Shown: in pieces, positions 1-7,264 of the stretch
How positions within the stretch are numbered: position 1 is the first letter of the stretch
Layout of the letters: each line of letters starts with the position of its first letter
Assembly: GCA_030531285.1 (NCBI GenBank)
Contig: JAUNNW010000024.1
Coordinates: 1-13,251 of the forward strand
Origin: Synergistaceae bacterium
Lineage (GTDB): Bacteria; Synergistota; Synergistia; Synergistales; Synergistaceae
Length of the DNA: 13,251 bases
Reading direction: 5' to 3'
Notes under the pieces: generated by a model
What the model saw: the letters and a program-made list of their open reading frames with translations, nothing else
Told to the model about the DNA's origin: nothing
Databases searched by the model: none
Made by a program: the position numbers and the translations under genes

Positions 1-84
1 CACTTCTGTACGGCTCAAAAAAATATGATGTGCAACTTGTTATTGAAATTTTCGTAATTTATATAAAACTTTCTTGTCGCAAAT

Positions 85-117
85 AAAAAAATAAGATCTG
101 CTGAATTTATCATCAGC
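85..117 (-). terminator. Possible weak terminator left of the ORF6N remnant
   Basis: Read on the minus strand, a 5-bp stem (GCTGA at 113-117 pairing with TCAGC at 100-104, 8-nt loop) is followed a few bases later by a run of seven T residues (85-91). It would end transcripts coming from the remnant gene and RhuM. The stem is short, so this is only suggestive. The rest of 1-345 is AT-rich and holds no gene I can recognise. Confidence 0.3.
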
Positions 118-345
118 TGTGATAATGTTTCAGACAGCCTGTGTTTTTATGTTGTCTTTCATAGCGGACTTCGTGGGTTTTTACGCCTTTGGCGCGAGCT
201 TTTTGAAGTATGTCAGCCGTGGTGCAGAGTGTTATTTCAGCACTAAATTTTGACCGCTCTGCAGTTTTGCAAGCATGTTTTTTGTACAGAGAGGTATCGT
301 CAAGCACGGTTATTGTCGTTATACGCCTCTCCGGCGTCTTTTGAG

Positions 346-444
346 TTTGCTCTGCTGTACTGCCAATTCGCCTTTGAGTACCGTCATAAGCATGTATATG
401 CCCTGCTCGGTAAAGACATAGGGGACAGTATGTTCTGCCGCCCT
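346..444 (-). pseudogene. Remnant of an ORF6N-domain (phage-type DNA-binding) protein
   Basis: On the minus strand, the frame whose codons start at 420 reads YVFTEQGIYMLMTVLKGELA followed by VQQSK (420-346). From memory this matches the conserved segment of ORF6N-domain proteins, DNA-binding proteins common in prophages and mobile islands. The frame is closed by a stop at about 450 upstream and, after an unrelated basic stretch, by a stop near 320 downstream. The N-terminal DNA-binding half and the C-terminal half are both missing, so this is a fragment of about 30 codons rather than a working gene. A longer open frame over the same bases (113-448) shows no family resemblance and is probably a shadow. 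The fragment lies immediately downstream, in the minus-strand sense, of the left copy of the 70-bp direct repeat. Confidence 0.6.
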
Positions 445-456
445 TCATACCTTTGG

Positions 457-526
457 GTGTTTGAATTATTCGGCTGTTTATTTGTTCATCAGCATGTGAG
501 CAAGCACTTTTGAGCTGCCGATGAGG
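457..526. repeat. Left copy of 70-bp direct repeat (duplicated 3' end of the M20 hydrolase gene)
   Basis: This segment equals 1966-2035 at 69 of 70 positions, in the same orientation. On the minus strand it encodes the last 15 residues of the M20 hydrolase (LIGSSKVLAHML, then M instead of I, then NK and stop) plus the 20 or so bases after its stop. The single mismatch turns that isoleucine codon into methionine. It stops just short of where the hydrolase terminator stem begins in the right copy, so the left copy has no terminator. Copies at each side of a RhuM cassette look like att sites of an integrated element, or the scar of a duplication. Confidence 0.9.
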
Positions 527-561
527 CGGATTGTTGTGTTTAAGGGGGATTGCGTTTTAGG

Positions 562-1542
562 TTAATGTTTGCTGCCAAGCATTTTTATCGCTTTGTCAAA
601 GTCGCTTTCAAGCTGCTTCATTTCACGGGCACGGTAGATTTCAAATTCTTTTTCTGCTTTTGCGATTGCTTCGGCATGGCTGATTTTGCCATTGTCTGAA
701 AGCAGTTTGCTTTTTGTCATTACGATTTGTCTGTCAAGTGTTTCTGTCCAGTCTTTCATTGTCATCGGATTTTGTTCAAGCGCCTGTAATTCCGCGTAGT
801 CAAGGAATTGCGATACAAGCAGATTGAGTTTAAGCAGTTCTTTTTCCGTGAGGTAGTTTTTGACTATTTTAACGTCTGCTTTTGTGATGTAGTCACCTTT
901 GAAATTGGTCATGCCTATCATTGGTTTTTCGCTGTCAACTCTGTCGTATATGACTTCCGCGGCTGTGTGTTCGTGTACCGCGTAGTGCAGTTTGTTCTGC
1001 ACTGTCGCAAAGAATTGCCCGGTCTGTTCTGACCGCGGGTCGTAGTCTGTCGAGGTGGCGTATATGTCTGTTACCTGCTGATAGAAATTTCTTTCCGATG
1101 AGCGTATGTCGCGTATTCTTTGAAGCAGCTCGCGGAAGTATCTCGTGCTGCCCTGTTTGAGACGGTCATCGTCCATTGTAAATCCTTTTTGTATGTATTC
1201 GTGCAGCCGTTCTGTTGCCCATTTGCGAAAACGTATGGCCACTGGCGACTGTATGCGGTAGCCAAGGGCAATTATTATGTCAAGGTTGTAGTACACAACG
1301 CTGCGTTTGACTTGTCTTGAACCTTCTTTTTGAACTGTCAAAAAATTTTTTACAGTTGCTTGTTCTGTCAGTTCACCATCTTTATAAATTGCTTCAATAT
1401 GATATGAAATATTTTGTTTGCTGCTCTCATATATTTCTGCAAGCTGCTGTTGACTGAGCCATACGTCTTCGTCAGAAAAGCGCGCCGAAACTTTTGCCGT
1501 GCCGTTTTTGTCGCTGTATATCAGTATTCCGCTTTCACTCAT
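562..1542 (-). CDS. Virulence RhuM-family protein
   Basis: The protein has about 326 residues, the usual full length for the RhuM family. The family is named from a Salmonella pathogenicity-island gene, is widespread in genomic islands, and has no well-established biochemical function. The N-terminal part looks like a winged-helix DNA-binding domain (WLSQQQLAEIYESSKQNIS, about residues 28-46). The central family core follows (VVYYNLDIIIALGYRIQSP, then FRKWATERLHEYIQKGF). Later comes the conserved segment QNKLHYAVHEHTAAEVIYDR, then KNYLTEKE and an MTMKDW motif, and the end is a charged helix. I chose ATG at 1542 because GGAG lies about 10 bases upstream; an in-frame TTG at 1551 is possible. 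No strong terminator follows the stop. The gene stands alone between two copies of a 70-bp direct repeat and beside decayed genes, so transfer is likely. Regulatory or host-interaction roles are conjecture. Confidence 0.9.
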   Translation of the reverse strand: MSESGILIYSDKNGTAKVSARFSDEDVWLSQQQLAEIYESSKQNISYHIEAIYKDGELTEQATVKNFLTVQKEGSRQVKRSVVYYNLDIIIALGYRIQSPVAIRFRKWATERLHEYIQKGFTMDDDRLKQGSTRYFRELLQRIRDIRSSERNFYQQVTDIYATSTDYDPRSEQTGQFFATVQNKLHYAVHEHTAAEVIYDRVDSEKPMIGMTNFKGDYITKADVKIVKNYLTEKELLKLNLLVSQFLDYAELQALEQNPMTMKDWTETLDRQIVMTKSKLLSDNGKISHAEAIAKAEKEFEIYRAREMKQLESDFDKAIKMLGSKH

Positions 1543-1583
1543 CAGAAACAACTCCGTTCCGTATTATTCCGTTCGCGTATATT

Positions 1584-1613
1584 ATTTTACACTGTTTCAG
1601 GTCTGATTTGTCA
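1584..1613 (-). promoter_or_regulatory. Candidate promoter for the RhuM-family gene
   Basis: On the minus strand a TGACAA-like -35 (1608-1613) and a TAAAAT -10 (1584-1589) are separated by 18 bases. They lie about 40 bases upstream of the ATG at 1542. Both boxes deviate from consensus, so this is a weak call based on position. Confidence 0.35.
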
Positions 1614-1664
1614 TTTGCCAAAGGACATTTTTTCGCCGTTTTGTGATTTGAACGTTTATCTGAA

Positions 1665-1890
1665 ATAATATCCTCCGGCAGAAAATCTTTCAGGCTGATA
1701 CGCAAAATTCCGTCTTCGTCATACCACGGAGAGAAGTTTCCCCGCTCTGTGATTATCTTGTCAAAAACGTCAGGCACGGCAAGCAAAGGGCGTTTTCTGC
1801 CTGAGCTTTGCTTCGGAAGGCAACAGTTCGTTGTATATAATATTTTCCACGCGCTGCGAAACTCCGCCCTGTCTGAAGTAAGGCATAAAT
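1665..1890 (-). pseudogene. Decayed 3' fragment of an AAA ATPase / DUF4143 gene
   Basis: Two minus-strand frames carry consecutive pieces of the DUF4143 C-terminal domain. The first (from about 1890) reads RFMPYFRQGGVSQRVENIIY followed by NELL. It parallels ARINYRQFDKGHLMENLIY followed by NELIS in the intact ATPase at 11746-13017. That frame ends in a stop near 1770. The second frame (from about 1783) reads VFDKIITERGNFSPWYDEDG followed by ILRISLKDFLPED. It parallels the extreme C-terminus of the intact protein (FFRKVIIEMEIPSSYMDNEG then ILHCSLFEFL). About 75 residues that normally lie between them, including the nuclease-like EIDF region, are absent, and a frameshift joins the pieces. Nothing of the ATPase domain remains. 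The sequence is not a close copy of the right-hand ATPase, so it derives from a different family member. Confidence 0.75.
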
Positions 1891-1922
1891 CTCGCTTTAT
1901 TTCCACGTCCGCAGCCTCCATC

Positions 1923-1965
1923 AAAAAACGGCTTGGGGGGTTATTGAAAATTTTCCCAAGCCGTT
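1923..1965 (-). terminator. Rho-independent terminator of the liv-pgsA-M20 operon
   Basis: On the minus strand AACGGCTTGGG (1955-1965) pairs perfectly with CCCAAGCCGTT (1927-1937), with possible further G-T pairs into the loop. The stem is followed directly by a run of T residues (1923-1928 read in reverse). It begins 21 bases after the stop codon of the M20 hydrolase. It lies just outside the right copy of the 70-bp repeat, which ends at 1966. Confidence 0.85.
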
Positions 1966-2035
1966 GTGTTTGAATTATTCGGCTGTTTATTTGTTTATCA
2001 GCATGTGAGCAAGCACTTTTGAGCTGCCGATGAGG
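1966..2035. repeat. Right copy of 70-bp direct repeat, within the 3' end of the M20 hydrolase gene
   Basis: This is the native copy. It covers the last 15 codons and stop of the hydrolase (1987-2035) and 21 bases downstream (1966-1986). It matches 457-526 at 69 of 70 bases in direct orientation, with 1439 bp between the copies. Beyond 2035 similarity falls sharply, although a few scattered matches suggest the duplication may once have been longer. Confidence 0.9.
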
Positions 2036-3204
2036 TCGCTGATTTTCGTGTATTCGTTCGGCATGTGGGCGACTTCGTCGCCGAGTCCCCATACTGCCGA
2101 GGGGATTCCGATTTTACGGAAGAATGCTCCGCACGTTCCGCCGCCGACGCCTGCGATTTGCGGCTGAACTCCGAGAACGTCTTGTACGGCGTCGGCAAGG
2201 AGTTTCACAACGGGCGCTTCGGGAGAGGTGACGGGCGCCGCCGTTTCTTTCTGCATGTATTTATAGCTGATTTTTACGCCGAATTTTTTTTCTGCGTCTG
2301 TTTTTTCTTTGTTGACTACTTTTTCAAATTCTTCGATTGTGATTCCCGGCAGTACACGGCAGTCAAAGGCAAAGGTTTCCACACCGGGGACTATGTTGAT
2401 TGAGCCGACGTTTTCCCTGCGTCTTGTCGGCTCGAAGGTTGAGTATTTCGGGTCGTTGAAGACGTCGTTTGTTTCAGGGAATGCCTCGTGCAGCGCATGG
2501 TCGAGTGCACAGGAGAATTCGTTGGCAGCGCGCGCCGCGTTATTGCCAAGCTGCGGAAGGCTTGCGTGCGTTTGTTTTCCTTCAAGCGTAAATTCCAGCC
2601 AGAATATGCTTTTTTCGGCTATTTCAATGAAGCTGCCGTCAGTGCTTGTCATGTCGGGAACTATTACAAGGTCGTCCGGACGGAAGATGTCTTGTTTTAT
2701 AAGGTGCTGTATTCCGTACATGCTGCCTGTTTCTTCGTTTGCGACGAAGCAGAGGCATATTTCGTATTTCGGTTTTATGCCGAGTTTTTTAAAGGCAAGC
2801 GCTGTGTAAATTGATGCGACAAGCGAGGTTCCGTTGTCGCTTGTTCCGCGTCCGTAGAGTTTGTCTCCGCGCAGTTCCGCTTTGTACGGGTCGCTTTCCC
2901 AAAGCGAAAGCTCTCCGGGCGGGACTATGTCCATGTGGCTGACTATCCAGAGCCGCTGCGCTGTTTCGCCGGGGATTTTTACAACAAGGTTGGGACGTTC
3001 GTTGCCGTCCGGGTCAATGCATACGTAGTTTTCAGCATCACCCAGTCCGAGTTTTTTAATTTTCTCTGTAAGATATTCGGCTCTTGCTTTTTCGCCAGTT
3101 CCGCCCTCTGTCGGGTTGATTGAGGGTATTGCAACCATTTCTGACAAAGTTGCAATCATTTCGTCTTTCATTGCGTCAATTTCTGCAAAAATTTTGTCTT
3201 TCAT
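1987..3204 (-). CDS. M20-family metallohydrolase (peptidase / N-acyl amino acid deacylase)
   Basis: A 405-residue cytoplasmic enzyme of the ArgE/DapE/ACY1 superfamily. It should use two metal ions, normally zinc, to hydrolyse an amide bond in a peptide or acylated amino acid. The family signature residues are visible: SHMDIVPPG with first ligand His90 and Asp92, GRGTSDNGTS with bridging Asp123, ANEETGS with the Glu157 general base and Glu158, IVPDMTSTDG with Asp184, a lid-domain QTHAS with His213, and final ligand His380 in VAHMPNEY. The substrate cannot be read from sequence. ATG at 3204 follows a GAGG-type ribosome site. It is the last gene of the liv operon, 27 bases after pgsA, and is closed by a strong terminator. 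Its 3' end is duplicated at 457-526. The company of an amino acid importer suggests it works on imported peptides or acyl-amino acids; that is inference. Confidence 0.9.
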   Translation of the reverse strand: MKDKIFAEIDAMKDEMIATLSEMVAIPSINPTEGGTGEKARAEYLTEKIKKLGLGDAENYVCIDPDGNERPNLVVKIPGETAQRLWIVSHMDIVPPGELSLWESDPYKAELRGDKLYGRGTSDNGTSLVASIYTALAFKKLGIKPKYEICLCFVANEETGSMYGIQHLIKQDIFRPDDLVIVPDMTSTDGSFIEIAEKSIFWLEFTLEGKQTHASLPQLGNNAARAANEFSCALDHALHEAFPETNDVFNDPKYSTFEPTRRRENVGSINIVPGVETFAFDCRVLPGITIEEFEKVVNKEKTDAEKKFGVKISYKYMQKETAAPVTSPEAPVVKLLADAVQDVLGVQPQIAGVGGGTCGAFFRKIGIPSAVWGLGDEVAHMPNEYTKISDLIGSSKVLAHMLINK

Positions 3205-3231
3205 TTTTACCGCCTCTTTTTACGTATATAT

Positions 3232-3786
3232 TTAGTTTTCGAGCAAATCTGCGCTTTTTACGAGGTAGTCCCAGCCTGACCATATCGTAAGAGCAGTCGC
3301 AAGCCACATAATAGGTATTCCGCCCGGGATGTTGAAGATTAAAAGTATTATTCCTATCATCTGCGATACGGTTTTCACTTTGCCCCATTTTGAGGCGGCG
3401 ATTACCACTCCTTCGGATGCCGCAACCATCCGCAGCCCTGATACAATAAATTCGCGGGCAATGATGACAACGACCATCCAGGTCGGGACACGTCCGAGTT
3501 CTACAAGTGAGATCAGGACGGCAACAACCATAATTTTGTCCGCAAGCGGGTCAATGAATTTCCCGAGCGTCGTCACAAGTTTTTTCTTGCGCGCAATGTA
3601 GCCGTCAAAGGCGTCGGTGATTGAGGCAATTATAAAGAATGCGCCTGCAAGCAAATCTCCGAGATTCCAGCGTCCGACGTAGCTGAACTGGGAACGCAGG
3701 GTTAAGAACACCATAATCACAGGCACAAGGAATACCCGTGACAGACTGAGAATATTCGGTACGTTTAAGGTTTTTGCCGTTTTCAT
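3232..3786 (-). CDS. pgsA: CDP-diacylglycerol-glycerol-3-phosphate 3-phosphatidyltransferase
   Basis: An integral membrane enzyme of 184 residues, typical for PgsA. It joins CDP-diacylglycerol and glycerol-3-phosphate to give phosphatidylglycerol phosphate, the committed step to phosphatidylglycerol and cardiolipin. The CDP-alcohol phosphotransferase signature is complete: DAFDGYIAR (Asp58, Asp61, Gly62, Ala65, Arg66), then Gly75, Asp79 and Asp83 in GKFIDPLADK. Several hydrophobic segments surround it (about 12-30, 46-58, 84-95, 101-113, 140-170). The N-terminal NVPNILSLSRVFLVP is also characteristic of PgsA. It lies 23 bases after livF and 27 bases before the M20 gene, so it is transcribed with the importer. 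The ribosome site is weak, which suggests dependence on upstream translation. A housekeeping lipid gene inside an amino acid transport operon is unusual. Confidence 0.92.
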   Translation of the reverse strand: MKTAKTLNVPNILSLSRVFLVPVIMVFLTLRSQFSYVGRWNLGDLLAGAFFIIASITDAFDGYIARKKKLVTTLGKFIDPLADKIMVVAVLISLVELGRVPTWMVVVIIAREFIVSGLRMVAASEGVVIAASKWGKVKTVSQMIGIILLIFNIPGGIPIMWLATALTIWSGWDYLVKSADLLEN

Positions 3787-3809
3787 AATTTACGCTTTTG
3801 TGTTTTGAT

Positions 3810-4508
3810 TTAACCGCCGAGGTATGCGTCTATTACCCTCTTGTCGTGAAGCAGTTCCTGTCCTGTTCCTTGCAGGGTTATTTCGCCTGTTTCAAGCACG
3901 TAGGCGTAGTCCGCAACGTTCAGGGCACCAAATGCGTTTTGTTCGACAAGGAGCACCGTTTTTCCTTTGCGGTTAATTTCTTTTATGATTTCAAAAACTT
4001 CCTGAACGAGCAGCGGCGCAAGTCCCAGCGATGGTTCGTCCATCATTACAAGTTCGGGATTGCTCATAAGCGCGCGTGCAAGCGCAAGCATCTGCTGTTC
4101 GCCTCCGGAGAGTGTTCCTCCGGGCTGCCAGCTGCGTTCTTTGAGGCGGGGAAAAAGTTCGAACGCTTTTGCGATTGATTTTTCAATTTCGTCCGCTTTA
4201 CGCTGATATCCGCCGAGTTTCAGGTTTTCAAGCACCGTGAGGTGCGGGAATATCCTGCGGCCTTCCGGGCAGAGCGCGACACCGGCTTTAAGAATGTCCT
4301 CGGGTGTCTGCGTCGTAAGCTCTATGCCGTCCCAGCTTATGCTGCCGGAGGCTTTTACAAGTCCGGCAACGGCCCGGAGCGTTGAGCTTTTTCCGGCTCC
4401 GTTGGCACCTATGAGCGTAACTATTTTCCCTTTCGGAACTTCAAGCGATATGCCGCGCACTGCTTCTATGCCGCCGTAACGAATTGCAAGCCGTTCAATT
4501 TTAAGCAT
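3810..4508 (-). CDS. livF: Branched-chain amino acid ABC transporter ATP-binding protein LivF
   Basis: A 232-residue ATPase that drives the importer from the cytoplasmic face. It shows Walker A GANGAGKS (34-41), the ABC signature LSGGEQQ (133-139), Walker B LVMMDEPS with the catalytic Glu (153-160), and the LivF-type VEQN in place of the switch histidine (188-191). Other LivF-like segments are EGRRIFPHLTVLENL and SLGLAP. The length is normal for LivF (about 230-240). Its start overlaps the end of livG by 8 bases, so the two are probably translationally coupled to make the heterodimeric ATPase. Substrate assignment rests on family and operon layout: the HAAT family also includes urea, amide and polyamine-like importers. 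Confidence 0.93.
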   Translation of the reverse strand: MLKIERLAIRYGGIEAVRGISLEVPKGKIVTLIGANGAGKSSTLRAVAGLVKASGSISWDGIELTTQTPEDILKAGVALCPEGRRIFPHLTVLENLKLGGYQRKADEIEKSIAKAFELFPRLKERSWQPGGTLSGGEQQMLALARALMSNPELVMMDEPSLGLAPLLVQEVFEIIKEINRKGKTVLLVEQNAFGALNVADYAYVLETGEITLQGTGQELLHDKRVIDAYLGG

Positions 4509-5283
4509 TTGCCGCTGCCTCCTTTCCGAGGTAGGCTTCCAAAACTTTGGGGTTTCTGCGGATTTCAGCCGGTGTTCCTTCTGCGATCAGTCTGCCGTAG
4601 TCAAGAACACGGATCCATTCCGAAATGCCCATAACAACTTTCATGTCGTGTTCAATCATAAGAATCGTGACACCGAATTTGTCGCGGATTTTTCTGATAA
4701 AGTCCATAAGTTCAAGGCTTTCCTGTGGGTTCATGCCGGCTGCCGGTTCGTCAAGAAGCAGCAGTTTCGGGTCTGTCGCAAGGGCGCGGGCAATTTCCAG
4801 CCTGCGCTGTTCGCCGTAAGGAAGTCCCGTGGCGATTTCACCGGCAAGATGTCTGAGTCCCACGGTTTCAAGCAGCGCAAGCGATTTTTCTTTCATTTCG
4901 CGTTCTTCGCGCACGAAGCCCGGGAGCATGAAGGGAGCCGCCCACCATGGCGATTTTTGGCGCACCCAGCAGGCGGTCATAACGTTCTGAAGCACCGTGC
5001 CGCCGGAGAAAAGGCGTATGTTCTGGAAGGTTCTGGCAATGCCTTTTTTGCTGACTTCGTGCGGTTTGAGTTTGGATATGTCTTCGCCAAGGAATATAAC
5101 TTTTCCTTCCGTCGGCTTGTAGAAGCCTGTGATTATGTTGTAGACGGTGGTTTTACCGGCGCCGTTCGGGCCTATAAGGCTCGTTATCGTGCCTTCCGTG
5201 CATTCCATATCGAGGTTGCCTACGGCGGTAAGGCCTCCGAAACGTATCGTAACGTTTTCAGTTTTGAGGACAGACGCTGACAT
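4501..5283 (-). CDS. livG: Branched-chain amino acid ABC transporter ATP-binding protein LivG
   Basis: A 260-residue ATPase partner of LivF. Walker A GPNGAGKT is at 38-45, the Q-loop in ARTFQNIRLF (Gln87), the LivG-type degenerate signature LPYGEQRR at 154-161, Walker B KLLLLDEPAAGMNP at 173-186, and the switch His212 in MIEHDM. The C-terminal region of LivG proteins (RVLDYGRLIAEGTPAEIR, ending in VLEAYLG) is present. The start codon directly abuts the livM stop with no gap, and its own end overlaps livF by 8 bases, the classical livHMGF arrangement. I see no truncation or missing catalytic residue. Confidence 0.94.
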   Translation of the reverse strand: MSASVLKTENVTIRFGGLTAVGNLDMECTEGTITSLIGPNGAGKTTVYNIITGFYKPTEGKVIFLGEDISKLKPHEVSKKGIARTFQNIRLFSGGTVLQNVMTACWVRQKSPWWAAPFMLPGFVREEREMKEKSLALLETVGLRHLAGEIATGLPYGEQRRLEIARALATDPKLLLLDEPAAGMNPQESLELMDFIRKIRDKFGVTILMIEHDMKVVMGISEWIRVLDYGRLIAEGTPAEIRRNPKVLEAYLGKEAAANA

Positions 5284-6327
5284 TTATTTGCCCTCCTTTT
5301 TTCTGTTTATAAAGCCGTACAGGCTTTCCCAGCTGAATTCGTAGCCCCCGATAATGCCTTCTCTTTTGCGGAGAATTATAAACAGCAGAATTATCGAGAA
5401 GATTACCATGCGCATACCGGGCACACCGTGAATTTCAAACGAGCCGATGTATATCGTGCTTTCAACAAAACGCAGCCATTCAAGCAGTATGGTGATTATA
5501 ACCGCCCCCGCCAGTGAGCCGGTAATCGAACCGAGACCGCCTACAACGACGAACATGAGAATGTTGTAGGTCAGCTGGAAGTTGAACATTTTCGGGTCGA
5601 TCGTAGTTATAAGACTGCCCTGCAAAGCTCCGCCGACACCCGCGAAGAATGCGCCTATCGCAAAGGATATCGCTTTTGCCTTGTAGGTGTTGATGCCCAT
5701 CGCTTTTGCCGCGACTTCGTCGTCGCGTATCGCGCGGAGCGTGTTGCCGAAGTTGCTCGAGAGCAGTTTGATTATCGTGTAAAAAGTCAGTATGCACCAG
5801 AAATAGTTCCAGCCGAGGTTTGCGTAGGCGGGAATTCCTTTGAGACCGAGCGAACCGTTTGTAATTGACGTGGTGTTTGTAAAAATTACGCGGATTATTT
5901 CGGCAAAGCCGAGCGTGGCAATTCCGAGATAGTCTCCGCCGAGACGGAGTACAGGAAGAGCTATAAGCAGCCCTGCCAGCGCCGCCGCGAAACCGCCGAG
6001 CAGTACCGCCGCAAAGAACGGAGCGTGCATTACGCTGAATGGCCAGATACAGGGCTTGAGGATGTACATTGCCTGTTTCTGAGCGGCAGGAAGAATAAGC
6101 ATTGCGCAAACGTAAGCGCCTATCGCCATAAAGCCCGCGTGACCGAGCGAGAACATTCCGGTAAAGCCGTAGATAAGGTTCAGCGAAACGGCAAGAATGG
6201 CGTTAACGGCTATAAGGTTTATAACCTGAACGACGTAGCTGTCAAAACATCTGTCCGCAAGGAAAAGGAACGCGGCAAGAAGCGTGATACAGCCTAAATT
6301 GAGGGATAGTTTCTTCGTTCTGTCCAT
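5284..6327 (-). CDS. livM: Branched-chain amino acid ABC transporter permease LivM
   Basis: A 347-residue polytopic inner-membrane permease that pairs with LivH to form the channel. The LivM hallmark FSLGHAGFMAIGAY lies near residues 58-71, and the cytoplasmic coupling loop RAIRDDEVAAKAMGIN lies after the central helices. A GG-rich stretch (FVVVGGLGSITGSLAGA) precedes the last helices. Many hydrophobic segments of 18-25 residues are visible from residue 12 to about 330, followed by a short basic cytoplasmic tail ending KKEGK. Its ATG shares one base with the livH stop (TAATG), and its stop is followed at once by the livG ATG. The length agrees with LivM proteins without extra domains. Confidence 0.93.
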   Translation of the reverse strand: MDRTKKLSLNLGCITLLAAFLFLADRCFDSYVVQVINLIAVNAILAVSLNLIYGFTGMFSLGHAGFMAIGAYVCAMLILPAAQKQAMYILKPCIWPFSVMHAPFFAAVLLGGFAAALAGLLIALPVLRLGGDYLGIATLGFAEIIRVIFTNTTSITNGSLGLKGIPAYANLGWNYFWCILTFYTIIKLLSSNFGNTLRAIRDDEVAAKAMGINTYKAKAISFAIGAFFAGVGGALQGSLITTIDPKMFNFQLTYNILMFVVVGGLGSITGSLAGAVIITILLEWLRFVESTIYIGSFEIHGVPGMRMVIFSIILLFIILRKREGIIGGYEFSWESLYGFINRKKEGK

Positions 6328-7226
6328 TAGATTTTATCCTCCAGTTCTTCGCCGAACAGACCGGTAGGTCTTACAAACAGCACAAGGATAAGCAGAACAA
6401 ACGCAAAGGCGTCCCTGTAACCCGATAGCTCGGGGAAAAACGCGACAATCATAATTTCTACAAAGCCTAAGATGAGACCACCCGCCATAGCTCCCTGAAC
6501 GGAGCCTATGCCGCCGAAAACAGCCGCTATAAACGCTTTGAAGCCGGGCATAACGCCCATAAACGGGTTAATCTGCGGGTATCTCATTCCCCACATAATA
6601 CCGGCGGCGGCTGCCAATCCGGAGCCTATCGCGAAGGTGAGCGCGATTATGCTGTCTACCTTTACACCCATAAGGCGCGTTGTTTCTATATCTTTTGATA
6701 TTGCTCTCATTGCGAGCCCCGGCTTTGTTTTGTAGAGCATCCACATAAGCCCCGCTACAAGCAGGAAGGAGCACACCGGCACAAAAACCGCAAGCGGCGT
6801 TATTGATACGCTGCCAAGCTTGATTGTGCGGACAAGCAGTTCGTTGCGCACCGAGTCCATCGAGCGCGGAACTCCCGTAAAGAGAACAATACAGATGTTT
6901 TCAATGAAAAATGAAACGCCGATTGCGGAGATAAGCGCCGAAATTCTGGGCGCCGAACGCAGCGGTCTGTAAGCTATTCTGTCTATGACAACCCCGAAAA
7001 GAGCGGTTCCGGCAATGGTGACCAAAACTGCCACCCCCCACGGAAGATGAAACAGCGTGACACAGAAAAGCACTATGTAGGTGCTTACCATAAATATATC
7101 CCCGTGTGCGAAGTTAATCAGCCTGAGGATACCGTAGACCATCGTGTAGCCGATGGCTATAAGCCCGTAAAGGCTTCCGAGCGACAGCGCGTTAAAAACG
7201 TGCTGTATAAACATGGCAAAGGACAT
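6327..7226 (-). CDS. livH: Branched-chain amino acid ABC transporter permease LivH
   Basis: A 299-residue polytopic membrane protein, the usual LivH length. The N-terminal LivH pattern GLIAIGYTMVYGILRLINFA followed by HGDIFM is clear. The coupling loop MRAISKDIETTRLMGVKVD and the following AFIAAVFGGIGSVQGAMAGG are also diagnostic. The C-terminus FVRPTGLFGE is typical. The ATG at 7226 has a GAGGG ribosome site about 7 bases upstream. A strong stem-loop separates it from livK, so permease genes are probably expressed less than the binding protein. The next gene, livM, overlaps its stop by one base. Confidence 0.94.
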   Translation of the reverse strand: MSFAMFIQHVFNALSLGSLYGLIAIGYTMVYGILRLINFAHGDIFMVSTYIVLFCVTLFHLPWGVAVLVTIAGTALFGVVIDRIAYRPLRSAPRISALISAIGVSFFIENICIVLFTGVPRSMDSVRNELLVRTIKLGSVSITPLAVFVPVCSFLLVAGLMWMLYKTKPGLAMRAISKDIETTRLMGVKVDSIIALTFAIGSGLAAAAGIMWGMRYPQINPFMGVMPGFKAFIAAVFGGIGSVQGAMAGGLILGFVEIMIVAFFPELSGYRDAFAFVLLILVLFVRPTGLFGEELEDKI

Positions 7227-7264
7227 ATTGTTTCCCTCGTTCCTTATTGCGGAATAATAATCAT

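Noticed and set aside
21..31. 11-base match between AAATATGATGT at the left edge and the loop of the ATPase leader hairpin (13043-13053, opposite strand)
   Set aside because: It is AT-rich, short and not accompanied by the inverted-repeat arms; chance is the simplest explanation.
113..448. Minus-strand open frame of 111 codons covering the ORF6N remnant
   Set aside because: The recognisable protein sequence is in another frame of the same strand. This frame has no family resemblance and an unlikely composition, so it is probably a shadow of decayed DNA.
562..1542. RhuM plus DUF4143 as a toxin-antitoxin or defence pair
   Set aside because: The DUF4143 copy beside RhuM is a pseudogene fragment and the intact one is 10 kb away, so the window does not support a working two-gene system.
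1535..2092. Minus-strand open frame of 185 codons spanning the RhuM-hydrolase gap
   Set aside because: Its start lies inside the hydrolase gene in another frame, and it runs through the terminator and the RhuM start. Only its middle part is meaningful, as part of the DUF4143 remnant.
4648..5280. Long plus-strand open frame of 210 codons opposite livG
   Set aside because: livG has all ABC ATPase motifs on the minus strand. The antisense frame has no family features and arises from codon bias.
5480..6109. Minus-strand open frame of 209 codons within livM
   Set aside because: It is Arg/Ser-rich and out of frame with the clearly membrane-spanning LivM sequence; a shadow.
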